A stretch of 43,534 nt of DNA from Eubacteriales Family XIII. Incertae Sedis bacterium (GTDB lineage Bacteria; Bacillota; Clostridia; Peptostreptococcales; Anaerovoracaceae): NCBI GenBank assembly GCA_031272485.1, contig JAISTV010000034.1:1-43534 (forward strand). The letters run 5' to 3'. This document shows, one piece after another, positions 1 to 7,758 of the stretch. How positions within the stretch are numbered: the stretch's first letter is position 1; the number at the start of each line of letters is the position of its first letter. Below the pieces are notes generated by a model. It made no database searches. It was given only the letters and a program-made list of their open reading frames with translations, and had not been told where the DNA came from. Made by a program: the position numbers and the translations under genes.

Positions 1-45
1 AAGCGCAAACGATATCTGCTCCTCCGTGTACCTGGTGTTTTTCAT
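1..45 (-). CDS. IS3-family transposase OrfA, N-terminal fragment (partial)
   Basis: Only the first 15 codons are inside the window: MKNTRYTEEQISFAL. This matches the N-terminus typical of IS3-family OrfA (helix-turn-helix, IS911/IS2 type), where a K-x-x-R-Y/F-T/S-E-E-Q-I-x-x-A-L pattern is common. An AGGAGG Shine-Dalgarno site sits seven bases before the ATG at 45. OrfA of this family is the DNA-binding regulator that is fused to OrfB by frameshifting to make transposase. The gene continues off the left edge, so its intactness is unknown. Confidence 0.6.
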   Translation of the reverse strand, partial: MKNTRYTEEQISFAL

Positions 46-117
46 GGCTCTCCTCCTTGCTCAAATTATACTCACTTCTAACACGCAAGTTGGACCAGAG
101 TTTTGGGGATCAGGTCA
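1..117 (-). mobile_element. IS3-family insertion sequence, terminal part, cut by window edge
   Basis: The minus strand, read from base 117 leftwards, begins TGACCTGATCCCCAAAACTC and continues to CTGGTCCA. This resembles the terminal inverted repeats of IS3-family elements (IS150/IS2-like ends), which start with TGA followed by a C-rich then A-rich stretch. About 45 bases further in is the start of a transposase frame with a good ribosome site. The rest of the element lies outside the window, so completeness and the target duplication cannot be judged. The family call rests on the end plus 15 residues. Confidence 0.6.
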
Positions 118-203
118 AATTCCTTGGAACAACATACGTTCGCTTTGTATTGATACTTCTTTCTGTCAGTTGAAGTTTTTCTTCATATGTGAATGCAATT
201 TCC

Positions 204-233
204 TTGACACTGTAGCTCTTGGAATGTTAAGAT
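204..233 (+). promoter_or_regulatory. sigma-A promoter of the tRNA array
   Basis: A perfect -35 TTGACA lies at 204-209. An extended -10, TGTTAAGAT (core TAAGAT 228-233), follows with an 18-base spacer. Transcription would begin near 240, about 29 bases before the first tRNA, at a small hairpin (GGCCTA/TAGGCC, about 243-258) in the leader. Confidence 0.65.
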
Positions 234-268
234 TTTGTTCGCGGCCTATGCGTAGGCCGTATAAATTT

Positions 269-345
269 GGCGGTGTAGCTTAGTTGGTTAGAGCGTCCGG
301 TTCATACCCGGAAGGTCGGTGGTTCGACTCCACTCGCCGCTACCA
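269..345 (+). tRNA. tRNA-Met (CAT), elongator type
   Basis: Complete cloverleaf of 77 nt with anticodon CAT at 303-305 and an encoded CCA end. The acceptor GGCGGTG pairs with CGCCGCT using G-T pairs. The anticodon stem lacks the three G-C pairs of initiator tRNA, and the body resembles Firmicutes elongator tRNA-Met. A tRNA-Ile2 (lysidine-modified CAT) is less likely on sequence. Confidence 0.93.
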
Positions 346-372
346 CTCATGACTCCTTCGGGCGTCATGCGC

Positions 373-449
373 GGCCTGGTAGTTCAGTTGGTTAGAATGC
401 CAGCCTGTCACGCTGGAGGTCACGGGTTCGAGCCCCGTTCAGGTCGCCA
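373..449 (+). tRNA. tRNA-Asp (GTC)
   Basis: Cloverleaf of 77 nt with anticodon GTC at 407-409 in the loop CTGTCAC, T-loop TTCGAGC, discriminator G and encoded CCA. Second gene of the five-tRNA array. Confidence 0.95.
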
Positions 450-485
450 TTTTATGTATACGCAGGATTTTTTGTGACTAACTTG

Positions 486-561
486 GTGGGTATAGTCAAG
501 TGGTTAAGACACATGGTTGTGGTCCATGCATGCGTGGGTTCGAATCCCACTACCCACCCCA
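486..561 (+). tRNA. tRNA-His (GTG)
   Basis: Anticodon GTG at 519-521, acceptor GTGGGTA/TACCCAC and encoded CCA. The base before the acceptor (G at 485) faces C73 and can supply the extra G-1 that marks histidine tRNAs. Confidence 0.95.
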
Positions 562-589
562 AATATGTTATACTGTTAAGGCAAAACGA

Positions 590-664
590 TGGGGCGTCGC
601 CAAGCGGTAAGGCAACGGATTCTGATTCCGTCATGCGCAGGTTCGAATCCTGCCGCCCTAGCCA
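590..664 (+). tRNA. tRNA-Gln (CTG)
   Basis: Cloverleaf of 75 nt with anticodon CTG at 622-624, acceptor TGGGGCG/CGCCCTA and encoded CCA. The T1-A72 weak end pair is typical of tRNA-Gln. Confidence 0.93.
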
Positions 665-684
665 TTTTTTTACCCGCAGTATGG

Positions 685-758
<74 letters not shown>

Positions 759-766
759 AAAGAAAA

Positions 767-797
767 CGTTGGGATTCAGAGTCCCAACGCTTTTTTT
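767..797. terminator. bidirectional intrinsic terminator
   Basis: An eight-base-pair stem, CGTTGGGA/TCCCAACG with a 7-nt loop, is followed on plus by a run of seven T after one C. On minus the same stem is followed by TTTTCTTTT. It can end both the tRNA transcript and the minus-strand PLP-enzyme operon that stops at 821. Confidence 0.9.
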
Positions 798-820
798 ATG
801 CCGTAACTGTCCCGGCAGCC

Positions 821-2284
821 TTACCCGCGGGCACGCTTGTTGAAGTCTTCTATCAGGGCGTCTAAGGCGTCTACCTGGTTTTGTACGCCTGCGAAGGTGG
901 CGTCCTGGTCGTACCATTGGGCGCTGAGTTCTTCCGCGGTGCGGCCCTGCTGCTCCACCCACGTGAAGTACTTGAGGTTGTGCACGCGCTTTCTGTCCGC
1001 GTAGGTGAGCTCCGCAAGATGGGCCGTGTTCTGCCCGTGCAGGCTCCGCGCCAGGTCTGCCGCCGCGCGCAGCGGGGTGTAGTCCCCTTCCGCCTCGCGC
1101 AGCTCCACCAGCCTGGAGCCGTACATATCCATGCTGTCCGTGAGGACCGTGGCCACCACGTCGCGCTCCGTGAGCTCGTAGTACTTGGCGAATTTTATGG
1201 CCGTGAGCATGTTGGCTATGCCCGAAATGCCCATGAGCGACAGGTTCTCGAGTTCCTCCGGCAGCAGGTGCAGCTCGGCGGCAAGAAACTCGCGGCCGGC
1301 CGGCTCGTTGAACAGGCGCAAAATGGCCATGCAGTCCGCGTCGTCTATGTCCGCCACCAGATCCGTGTTGCGGACGTTGTGAATCCATGGGATGTGCTTG
1401 TCGCCTATGCCCTCTATGCGGTGCGCGCCGAAGCCGTTCTCCAGAATCGTGGGACACTGCAGGGCCTCGCCCACCGCCACTTTGCTCTCGGGGTAGCGCT
1501 GCTTGAGGTAGTCGCCGCTGCCTATGGTGCCCGCGCTGCCGCTGTTGAAGCAGGCACCGGCGAACCGGCTGTCCGCCTGCTTGGCGTCCTCGTACGCGGC
1601 CTCTATTGCCGCCGCCGTTATCCGGTAGTGCCACAGATAGTTGCCCATCTCCTCAAACTGGTTGAAAATCATGACGTCCGGGCGCTGCTTCAGCTCCCGG
1701 GTCTTGTCGAAAATCTCCTTGACGTTGCTCTCCGTGCCGGGCGTGGCTATGACCTCCGTGGCCACCTTGGAGAGCCACTCGAAGCGCTCACGGCTCATGC
1801 CTTCGGGCAGAATGGCTATGGAATCCACGCCGAGCAGCTTGGAGTTAAACGCGCCGCCGCGGCAATAGTTCCCGGTGGAGGGCCATGCCGCCTTTTGGGC
1901 CATGGCGTCGAAGCGTCCTGTGACGAGGGTCGGAACGAGGCAGCCGTAGGAGGCGCCCACCTTGTGGCAGCCCGTGGGAAACCACTTGCCGACCATGCAG
2001 ATAATCCGCGCCTTCACGCCGGTAAGCGCGCGCGGAAGCTCTATGTAGTTCGGGCCGCCGAACCCGCCGCCCGTTTCCACGGGCTCGTTGCGCCAGGTCA
2101 CGCGGAAGAGGTTGAGCGAGTCTATGTCCCAGAGCCCCACGCCCTTGAGCTTCTCCTGAATCTCCTCCGGCACGTAGGCCGCCGGGTCGCGCATCTGCTT
2201 AAACGTGGGCAGGATTATGCCCTTTTCGCGCGCGTTTTCTATGTTCTTTGCGAGTACTTCTTCGTGAATGGTCAGGTCGATCAT
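821..2284 (-). CDS. PLP-dependent fold-type-II enzyme (cysteine synthase/threonine dehydratase superfamily)
   Basis: 487 residues of the tryptophan-synthase-beta/cysteine-synthase superfamily (PF00291). The probable PLP-binding lysine is K108 in TGCHKVGASYG. A glycine-rich phosphate-binding loop, GSAGTIGSG, follows near residue 250. The SSTGNYCRGGAF-like stretch (PSTGNYCRG, about 145-153) resembles the substrate loop of these lyases. In databases this type is often called a PLP-dependent protein subunit beta. The exact reaction (beta-elimination or replacement on serine, cysteine or a diamino acid) cannot be read from sequence. An AGGAGGGGG ribosome site precedes the ATG. It lies 15 bases after the FemAB-like gene on the same strand and is probably co-transcribed with it. 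If so, the product might supply an amino acid for the cell wall, but that is only inference. Confidence 0.75.
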   Translation of the reverse strand: MIDLTIHEEVLAKNIENAREKGIILPTFKQMRDPAAYVPEEIQEKLKGVGLWDIDSLNLFRVTWRNEPVETGGGFGGPNYIELPRALTGVKARIICMVGKWFPTGCHKVGASYGCLVPTLVTGRFDAMAQKAAWPSTGNYCRGGAFNSKLLGVDSIAILPEGMSRERFEWLSKVATEVIATPGTESNVKEIFDKTRELKQRPDVMIFNQFEEMGNYLWHYRITAAAIEAAYEDAKQADSRFAGACFNSGSAGTIGSGDYLKQRYPESKVAVGEALQCPTILENGFGAHRIEGIGDKHIPWIHNVRNTDLVADIDDADCMAILRLFNEPAGREFLAAELHLLPEELENLSLMGISGIANMLTAIKFAKYYELTERDVVATVLTDSMDMYGSRLVELREAEGDYTPLRAAADLARSLHGQNTAHLAELTYADRKRVHNLKYFTWVEQQGRTAEELSAQWYDQDATFAGVQNQVDALDALIEDFNKRARG

Positions 2285-2299
2285 ACGTCCCCCTCCTGC

Positions 2300-3289
2300 T
2301 CAGCCCTTCTCCTTGATGAGGAATTTCCCCAGCATGGAATAGGCGGTATACTGTAACTTCTTGACCGGCAGCTCCCAGGTTCCGGGATAGTGCACGCGCA
2401 CGCCGCCGAACGATTCCTTAAACGCGGTAAACCCGCTCCATGTGTGCGCGGCAGGCGCGTCCACCGGCGCCACACCGTACGCGTCGAACAGCACGTGCCC
2501 GCTCTCCCGCGCATGCAGCAGCGCAAAAGAGTACAGGCCGCTCGCCGGCGAGAGCTTGCGGTATTCGCTGTAGTTCGCCGCGTGGGCGTAGCTCATCACC
2601 TTGCCGTCCGTATAGAAGATAATCGCGGAGATGGGCTTATCCTCGAGCCTGGCCAGCAGTAGGCCGCCCGCCTTCTCGGGGAAGAGCACTTCCGCGGTTT
2701 TTTCGAAGTAGGAATCCGGATGCGGGTGCATGCCCGTTCGGTCCGACACGTTGTGAATCATGTCTATGAAATGCCCGATCTGCGCCGGGTCGTAGCTCAC
2801 CTCGTAGACCACGCCCTCCTTCTCCCCGCGGCGGTAGAGCCGGCGGCGCAGTGTGGAGGTGGCGGCAATGATGCTTTCCGGCGTGGTGGCGCTTTCGCGG
2901 ACGTCGTTTATTATCGTGTCCTGGGGTTGTACGGTGCGGCGGGCCTTCTTCAGTCCCGTTTTCGCCAGTTCCGCCTCCCCGAGCGGGCCGTGCGGCTCCA
3001 CCCGTATAAAGGAAAGACCGCGTGCCCGCGCTTCCTTCCCGAGGAAGGCCAGCGCCTCAATCAGCGCGCCCACGGTGTCATACGTCGGGCCGTAGGGACA
3101 GTAGAGGCGCGAGCTTAAGCGCCCGTGCTCGCAGATGGCCAGGTACTCGTACGTGCCGCCGTCCGCAGCCGTGCCGCCGCCCGTTACGACCTCGTTTCCC
3201 AGCCGCTCCTGAAAACGCCCCCAAACGGGGGTCTGCAGAAAATGCTTTTCACTTAAAAAAAACGCTACCGGATTAAATTCGTCACTCAT
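2300..3289 (-). CDS. FemAB-family peptidoglycan bridge aminoacyltransferase
   Basis: 329 residues matching the FemABX family, which transfer amino acids from aminoacyl-tRNA to the stem peptide of lipid II on the inner face of the membrane. Family marks include the opening Q-T-P-V-W-G-x-F segment (residues about 19-26), a central FIRVEPHGP, DTIINDV, and a C-terminal GAT fold ending in YTAYSMLGKFL. The length fits FemX-type proteins without the coiled-coil arm of FemA/FemB. It lies between hutP (13-base gap) and the PLP enzyme (15-base gap). Which residue it adds is unknown. Together with the atypical MurE-like ligase nearby it hints at a branched stem peptide. Confidence 0.8.
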   Translation of the reverse strand: MSDEFNPVAFFLSEKHFLQTPVWGRFQERLGNEVVTGGGTAADGGTYEYLAICEHGRLSSRLYCPYGPTYDTVGALIEALAFLGKEARARGLSFIRVEPHGPLGEAELAKTGLKKARRTVQPQDTIINDVRESATTPESIIAATSTLRRRLYRRGEKEGVVYEVSYDPAQIGHFIDMIHNVSDRTGMHPHPDSYFEKTAEVLFPEKAGGLLLARLEDKPISAIIFYTDGKVMSYAHAANYSEYRKLSPASGLYSFALLHARESGHVLFDAYGVAPVDAPAAHTWSGFTAFKESFGGVRVHYPGTWELPVKKLQYTAYSMLGKFLIKEKG

Positions 3290-3302
3290 GTTCGTCCTTC
3301 AC

Positions 3303-3719
3303 TCATTCGTCAGGCAGAGATCTGTGCGACAGGCCTATGACCACGTCGTTCAGATACAGCAGCCCTATGCTCATAAAAATGCACACCACCAGATGCTCGT
3401 GATGCCGGCAGATGGCTATCTTGCCGCCGCCGTTCAGGCCGGTCGCCTTGCTGGCAATCTGCGTTACCGCCTCCCGGGCCGCGCCGGCTATGGCGCCGTC
3501 CTGCACGTGGTTTTCCCGCGTGAGGCCCGCCTTGCGCGAGGCGTGGATGGCCCGCTCGATTACCACGTGCACGGAATTTACCACGTCTCCGCCCACGTCC
3601 ACGGCGGTCGCCTGAATATCCTTCTCCGCCAGTTTCTTTATGCACTTTTCCTCGGCATCACGCGACGGCGTGATAGCCAGCTCTATGGTCGCTCTTGCTA
3701 CATCGATACTATCCAGCAT
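3303..3719 (-). CDS. hutP: HutP-family RNA-binding antiterminator
   Basis: 138 residues resembling HutP, the histidine- and Mg-dependent RNA-binding protein that destabilises the hut operon terminator in Bacillus. The clostridial form of the family shows VDVGGDVVNSVHVV, a KAGLTRENHVQDGAI segment, GGKIAICRHHEHLVVCIF with clustered histidines (about 100-110) and a C-terminal VIGLSHRS. These histidines lie where HutP binds metal and histidine. The ribosome site GGAAGGAG is 8 bases before the ATG. No hut genes lie in the window. The downstream partners are the FemAB-like and PLP genes, so its target may differ from histidine use. Confidence 0.7.
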   Translation of the reverse strand: MLDSIDVARATIELAITPSRDAEEKCIKKLAEKDIQATAVDVGGDVVNSVHVVIERAIHASRKAGLTRENHVQDGAIAGAAREAVTQIASKATGLNGGGKIAICRHHEHLVVCIFMSIGLLYLNDVVIGLSHRSLPDE

Positions 3720-3791
3720 CCCCTACACTCCTTCCGGCGACAATTTGCAAACATATGTTCGTATTTCAGGGCGCGCTTCGCCCCTGACCCG

Positions 3792-6700
3792 TTACCCGCC
3801 TCCGCCAATGCCGCCGATAGCCCCTCCTGTAGGCGTGGGCGTGGGCGTGGGCGTGGGCGTGGGCGCCGGCGCCAGAGATCCGCTGATAACCAGCGTAATC
3901 GTAGCGCCCTGCTCGGCCGTGCCGGACTTATCCTGCGCCAGGACGGTCGAGCCGTCTCCCGACGGGTCGTTGTTATACGTGATGACCACGTTAAAGCCGG
4001 AGGCGGCAAGGGTAGCCTGCGCGAGGGAAGCGCTGGTTCCCACCACGTTCGGTATGGCCACCTGCACCACCAGACTCTGCCCGGGGTCTATGGGATAGGC
4101 GCCCGGATTCGTGTTGTGTATGTTGCAGTAGAACTTGGGCGCATCGGCGCTCTCAAATTCCTTTTCCTCCACGTGCGTACACCACGGCGTGGCCAGATAG
4201 CCCGTGTCCGTACAGATGGACTTGGTGACCGTACCCACGGAAGCGTTAATCTTGGTGGGCGCCGTGCCCTTAATGACGTAGTCCGTCACACCGCTCACGC
4301 TGACCAGCTCCACGTTGGCCGGCGCCGCCGCGAAGGACGTCCCGGGGTCTATGCCGGACTCGTTAAAACAGCGGCTGAGTATCTTGGACCAGATAGACGC
4401 CGTGAGCGGAGAGTCCGCATTCAGCTGCGCCTCGAAGTCCGCGCCGCACCAGACGGCCGCCGCATAGTTCGGGGTGTTGCCCACGAACCAGATGTTGTGA
4501 TTGTTCTCGGTGGTACCGGTCTTGCCCGCCGTCTGTATACCGGAGATGGCGGCGTTCACGCACACGCCGCGGGTTACGGCCGTGCGCAGCATGTCGTTTA
4601 TGAGCCACGCGACGCCCGCGTCCATGGCCTGCCGGGATTCGGTGGTTCCGTCAAGCAGCACGTTGCCGTCGCGGTCCAGCACCTGCGTATAGCCTATGGG
4701 CTTGTTGTACACGCCCGAATTGGCGAACGTGGCGTAAGCCGCGGTAATCTCCAGCGGCGTAACCCCGCGGGTCATGCCGCCGAGCGCGAGCGCGGACGGC
4801 ACCAGATCGTTCGTGGCGCCTTCCTCGACCAGCGTGGATATACCCAGGTTATGCAGCATCTGCACGGACCGCTCGTTTCCTACGTTCAGCTGCACCTTGA
4901 CCGCCACCACGTTCACGGACTGCTCTATGGCCGTGCGCATGGTCATGTTGCCGCGGTAGGAAAGGTACCAGTTCTGCGGGCTCCAGCCGCCCCAGGTAAA
5001 CTTCTCGTCCTTGATGACGCTCATAGGCGTCCAGTAGGTGCCGTATCCGGCCTCGCCGTTTTCTATGGGCACCATCTCCGCGCCCATCTGCAGCGCCGCG
5101 GAGTACGTTCCCATGGGCTTCATGGCAGAGCCGGGCTGCCGTGCGGAAAGCGCGCGGTTCCAGCTCATCTCGCCCTGAATGCTGCGGCCGCCCATCATGG
5201 CCTTCACCTGGCCCGTATGGTTATCCATAATGACCATGGCGGCCTGCGGCTGCACCGTGAACTGCTGCACGGTTATGGTGCTCGGCGGGATATGAATGCC
5301 GTTCTCGTCCACTACGATCCAGCCCGGGAAGTCGGTAAAGAAACTCTTGTCAACGATACAATTGCCCTCTTCGTCCAGCGTCTTGTAGCCGAAAGGAATA
5401 TTCACATAGCCGCCGCTGCTCATGAGCAGGGTGCCGTTCGCGTCGTAGGAATACATGCCGGAAAGCTCCACGGACACGTCGTCCGCCAGGTCCCCGTTCT
5501 CGTCATAGACCTGCGTGGCGTAGAGCTTCAGGCGGTGGCCGGCCATGATCTTCAGGCTGCCGTCCTCCGTCCAGGCCACCTCCGTGGCCGCCGGGTCCTC
5601 GGAATAGGCGAAGTGGTAATAGCCCGCCCCGTCTAACATGTTGCCGTAGGCGTACAGCGAGACCGCGCCGGCGTCCGTGACCATATTGCCCGCCGCGTCG
5701 GTCGGGAACCACGCGATGTCCGGCCAGGTCCACGGGTCCGCGAAGACCTCCGCTATGATGTTCTGCCACTGCCGGTTCACGGTCGAGTAAATCTTTATTC
5801 CGCCGGAATACACGTAGCTCAATGCCTCGTTGTAATTATCGAAGCGGTCCGGATAGGCTGCCAGGAGGTTCTCCGCCACGTTATCGAGCGCCCATTCCAC
5901 GAAGGCGCTGGTGTTGGGATCCACCTGGTCCTCGGAGGGGTGCAGGTGTAAGCGCAGGTCATCCGCTATGGCCGCGTCGTACTCCTCCTGGGTTATATAG
6001 TCCTGATCGAGCATCATCTGGAGCACCAGATGCACGCGGCTCACCACCGTGTCGCTGTAGATGTAGTCGTACTGCGTGCCCACGAGCAGCAGGCGCGGGT
6101 CGTCCGCGGCAATGGTGCCCTTATCCACTATCACTACCGGCGCATAGACGGACGGAGACGCCGGGAGGGCTGCCAGCGTGGCGCATTCCAGCAAGTCCAA
6201 ATCGCCTATGTCCTTTCCAAAATAGGCTTCCGCCGCAGCCTGCACACCGTAGCTCTTGTTGCCGAGCGAAATGCTGTTCAGATAAGCCGTGAGAATTTCT
6301 TCCTTGGATAAGGACTTTTCAATCTGCACGGCGTAATACGCTTCCTTGAGTTTCCGGTCGAGGGAGCGCTCGCTCTTCTCATCCGCCAGCCAGATGTTTC
6401 TGGCCAGCTGTTGGGTTATGGTACTGGTGCCGCTTATGTCGCCGCCGCTGAAGACCGCGTCCTTCACGGCGCCCACTATGCGGATAAAGTTAAAACCGTG
6501 GTGCTCCCAGAAGGTCTTGTCCTCTATGGCCACTATGGCATCCACCATGTTCTCCGGCAGCTGTTCGTACTTGACCAGCGTTCGCTCGCCATCGCCCAGA
6601 TACAGGTTCTTTATGGGCTGCCCCTGATCGTCGTACAGGGTAGAAGTGAGGCGAAGCCGGGATTCCACGTCCTGCGGGTTGATGTCCGGTACGTCCTTTA

Positions 6701-7571
6701 TGACGGAATACACGTAAAGCACACCCGCGGCCACGCCGACGAGCATGAGGATGAAGAAGGTGGCGAGCACCGTCTTGAGTGCATGGTGTTTTTTCCGGGC
6801 CTTGCGGCGCTTCTTCGTGCTACCCTTGCCGCTGCCGGCGTTCTTCGAACGGCGGGCTGCCACGGCGGTCTGGTCCTTCTTGCCGTTTCGGCTGGAGCGG
6901 GAGGCCTGCGTCTGCGCGGACGAGGTCCTGCTGCCGGAAGCCGATGTGCGCGTGCCGGAAGCCGAGCTGCGACTGCCCGCGGTGCGCGAAGTTTCTGTGG
7001 ATTTCGGGCGCGAGTAAAACCCGGTGGGGGTAGCGCTGCCGCTGCTCGCGGTCCGTGCGCCCGTGCCTGCCGGGCGGCCACCCTGTGAAACGGGACGGGA
7101 ACCGGCGCTCGCGGGCCGTGCCGCCGAGCCTGTGCCTGCGGGACGCGCGGTTGTGCCTGTGCCTGCCGGACGCGCAGCCTGGGAAGCCGGGCGGGTGCCG
7201 GCGCTCGCGGGCCGTGCCGCCGAGCCTGTACCTGTGGGCCTGGCCGCTGTGCCTGCCGGACGCGCCGTCTGTCCGGCGCTCGCTGGCCTGGCCGTTTGGC
7301 TTGCGCCTGTGGGCCGGGTCGTCTGTCCGGCGCCTACCTGGCGCGCCACCTGGGTCTGCCGCGTCTGCCGCCCCACCGGCCTGCTGCCGGACTCTACCGG
7401 CCGATAGACCGAGGTGTCTGAAGACGTGCGGCGCGGCGGCACAGCGCTGCGGGCCCGCTGCCCGTCCGCCTGTACCTCGCTCTTGATTCTATTTACCGCC
7501 TCATAATGCCGCTCCCGCGACGTAGACGGCGTAAACGGACTGTCGCCGCTTTCGTTTCTGCGTTCATCCAT
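3792..7571 (-). CDS. pbp1A: bifunctional penicillin-binding protein 1A (GT51 + transpeptidase + PASTA)
   Basis: 1259 residues. A cytoplasmic tail of about 265 residues is rich in A, R, P, G, S and T and ends in a very basic stretch. One membrane helix follows at about 266-288. The glycosyltransferase 51 domain has its catalytic glutamate, E350 of EDKTFWEHHG, then TITQQLARN. The transpeptidase domain has S815-x-x-K818, S885-V-N887 and K1017-T-G-T. A single PASTA repeat (about 1170-1235) comes before a proline-threonine repeat and a glycine-rich tail. It polymerises glycan strands and cross-links them outside the membrane. The N-tail is much longer than in typical class A PBPs (often under 60 residues). 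A large insert between GT51 and transpeptidase (about 600-770) is another oddity. It is monocistronic with its own extended -10 promoter. Confidence 0.93.
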   Translation of the reverse strand: MDERRNESGDSPFTPSTSRERHYEAVNRIKSEVQADGQRARSAVPPRRTSSDTSVYRPVESGSRPVGRQTRQTQVARQVGAGQTTRPTGASQTARPASAGQTARPAGTAARPTGTGSAARPASAGTRPASQAARPAGTGTTARPAGTGSAARPASAGSRPVSQGGRPAGTGARTASSGSATPTGFYSRPKSTETSRTAGSRSSASGTRTSASGSRTSSAQTQASRSSRNGKKDQTAVAARRSKNAGSGKGSTKKRRKARKKHHALKTVLATFFILMLVGVAAGVLYVYSVIKDVPDINPQDVESRLRLTSTLYDDQGQPIKNLYLGDGERTLVKYEQLPENMVDAIVAIEDKTFWEHHGFNFIRIVGAVKDAVFSGGDISGTSTITQQLARNIWLADEKSERSLDRKLKEAYYAVQIEKSLSKEEILTAYLNSISLGNKSYGVQAAAEAYFGKDIGDLDLLECATLAALPASPSVYAPVVIVDKGTIAADDPRLLLVGTQYDYIYSDTVVSRVHLVLQMMLDQDYITQEEYDAAIADDLRLHLHPSEDQVDPNTSAFVEWALDNVAENLLAAYPDRFDNYNEALSYVYSGGIKIYSTVNRQWQNIIAEVFADPWTWPDIAWFPTDAAGNMVTDAGAVSLYAYGNMLDGAGYYHFAYSEDPAATEVAWTEDGSLKIMAGHRLKLYATQVYDENGDLADDVSVELSGMYSYDANGTLLMSSGGYVNIPFGYKTLDEEGNCIVDKSFFTDFPGWIVVDENGIHIPPSTITVQQFTVQPQAAMVIMDNHTGQVKAMMGGRSIQGEMSWNRALSARQPGSAMKPMGTYSAALQMGAEMVPIENGEAGYGTYWTPMSVIKDEKFTWGGWSPQNWYLSYRGNMTMRTAIEQSVNVVAVKVQLNVGNERSVQMLHNLGISTLVEEGATNDLVPSALALGGMTRGVTPLEITAAYATFANSGVYNKPIGYTQVLDRDGNVLLDGTTESRQAMDAGVAWLINDMLRTAVTRGVCVNAAISGIQTAGKTGTTENNHNIWFVGNTPNYAAAVWCGADFEAQLNADSPLTASIWSKILSRCFNESGIDPGTSFAAAPANVELVSVSGVTDYVIKGTAPTKINASVGTVTKSICTDTGYLATPWCTHVEEKEFESADAPKFYCNIHNTNPGAYPIDPGQSLVVQVAIPNVVGTSASLAQATLAASGFNVVITYNNDPSGDGSTVLAQDKSGTAEQGATITLVISGSLAPAPTPTPTPTPTPTGGAIGGIGGGG
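3829..3864. repeat. hexanucleotide tandem repeat in the PBP1A 3' end
   Basis: Six consecutive six-base units, five of them exact GTGGGC on plus and the first GTAGGC. On minus they encode alternating Pro-Thr between the PASTA domain and the glycine-rich tail. Units keep the frame, so copy-number change would alter linker length without breaking the protein. Confidence 0.9.
7060..7330. repeat. degenerate tandem repeats in the PBP1A cytoplasmic tail
   Basis: The segment encodes repeated A-R-P-A-[GS]-[TA]-G motifs (for example ARPAGTGSAARPASAG appears twice with small changes). At DNA level, long blocks such as GCGCTCGCGGGCCGTGCCGC recur at about 7103 and 7201. It is part of the coding sequence, low complexity and arginine-rich. 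Confidence 0.75.
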
Positions 7572-7596
7572 AAACTAACACTCCTATTCAGAGTCA

Positions 7597-7605
7597 ATTA
7601 TACCA
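7597..7605 (-). promoter_or_regulatory. extended -10 promoter of pbp1A
   Basis: The minus strand reads TGGTATAAT, a perfect TATAAT with the TGn extension and no clear -35. The expected start is about 18 bases before the ATG, with AGGAG as ribosome site. Confidence 0.6.
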
Positions 7606-7709
7606 TACAGAGTAGAGGAGCGGGGCAAGCCGGAAAGGTTCAGTCAAATACTGGTACACGCGGCGTAAAAGAAAAAACAAAGGTCCGCAAAAATCGTGAT
7701 ACGAAACTG

Positions 7710-7718
7710 TGCTATACT
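7710..7718 (+). promoter_or_regulatory. extended -10 promoter of the diguanylate cyclase gene
   Basis: TGCTATACT gives a TGn extension plus a five-of-six -10. Transcription from about 7725 would exclude the upstream GTG at 7696 and supports the TTG start at 7759. Confidence 0.55.
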
Positions 7719-7758
7719 AAACGGAACAAAAAGTGAAATTACAAGGGGTTGTAGTAGT

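Noticed and set aside
26-283. 85-codon plus frame over the IS end and tRNA promoter
   Set aside because: It runs through the IS terminal repeat, the -35/-10 elements and into tRNA-Met, and has no ribosome site.
881-2356. 491-codon plus frame opposite the PLP enzyme
   Set aside because: Antisense shadow: low-complexity peptide, no ribosome site, and the minus product has an intact PLP lysine and phosphate loop.
3288-5636. Long open frame on plus (782 codons) opposite hutP and pbp1A
   Set aside because: The minus strand has clear family matches with ribosome sites. The plus frame has no recognisable domain and is an effect of GC-rich codon use.
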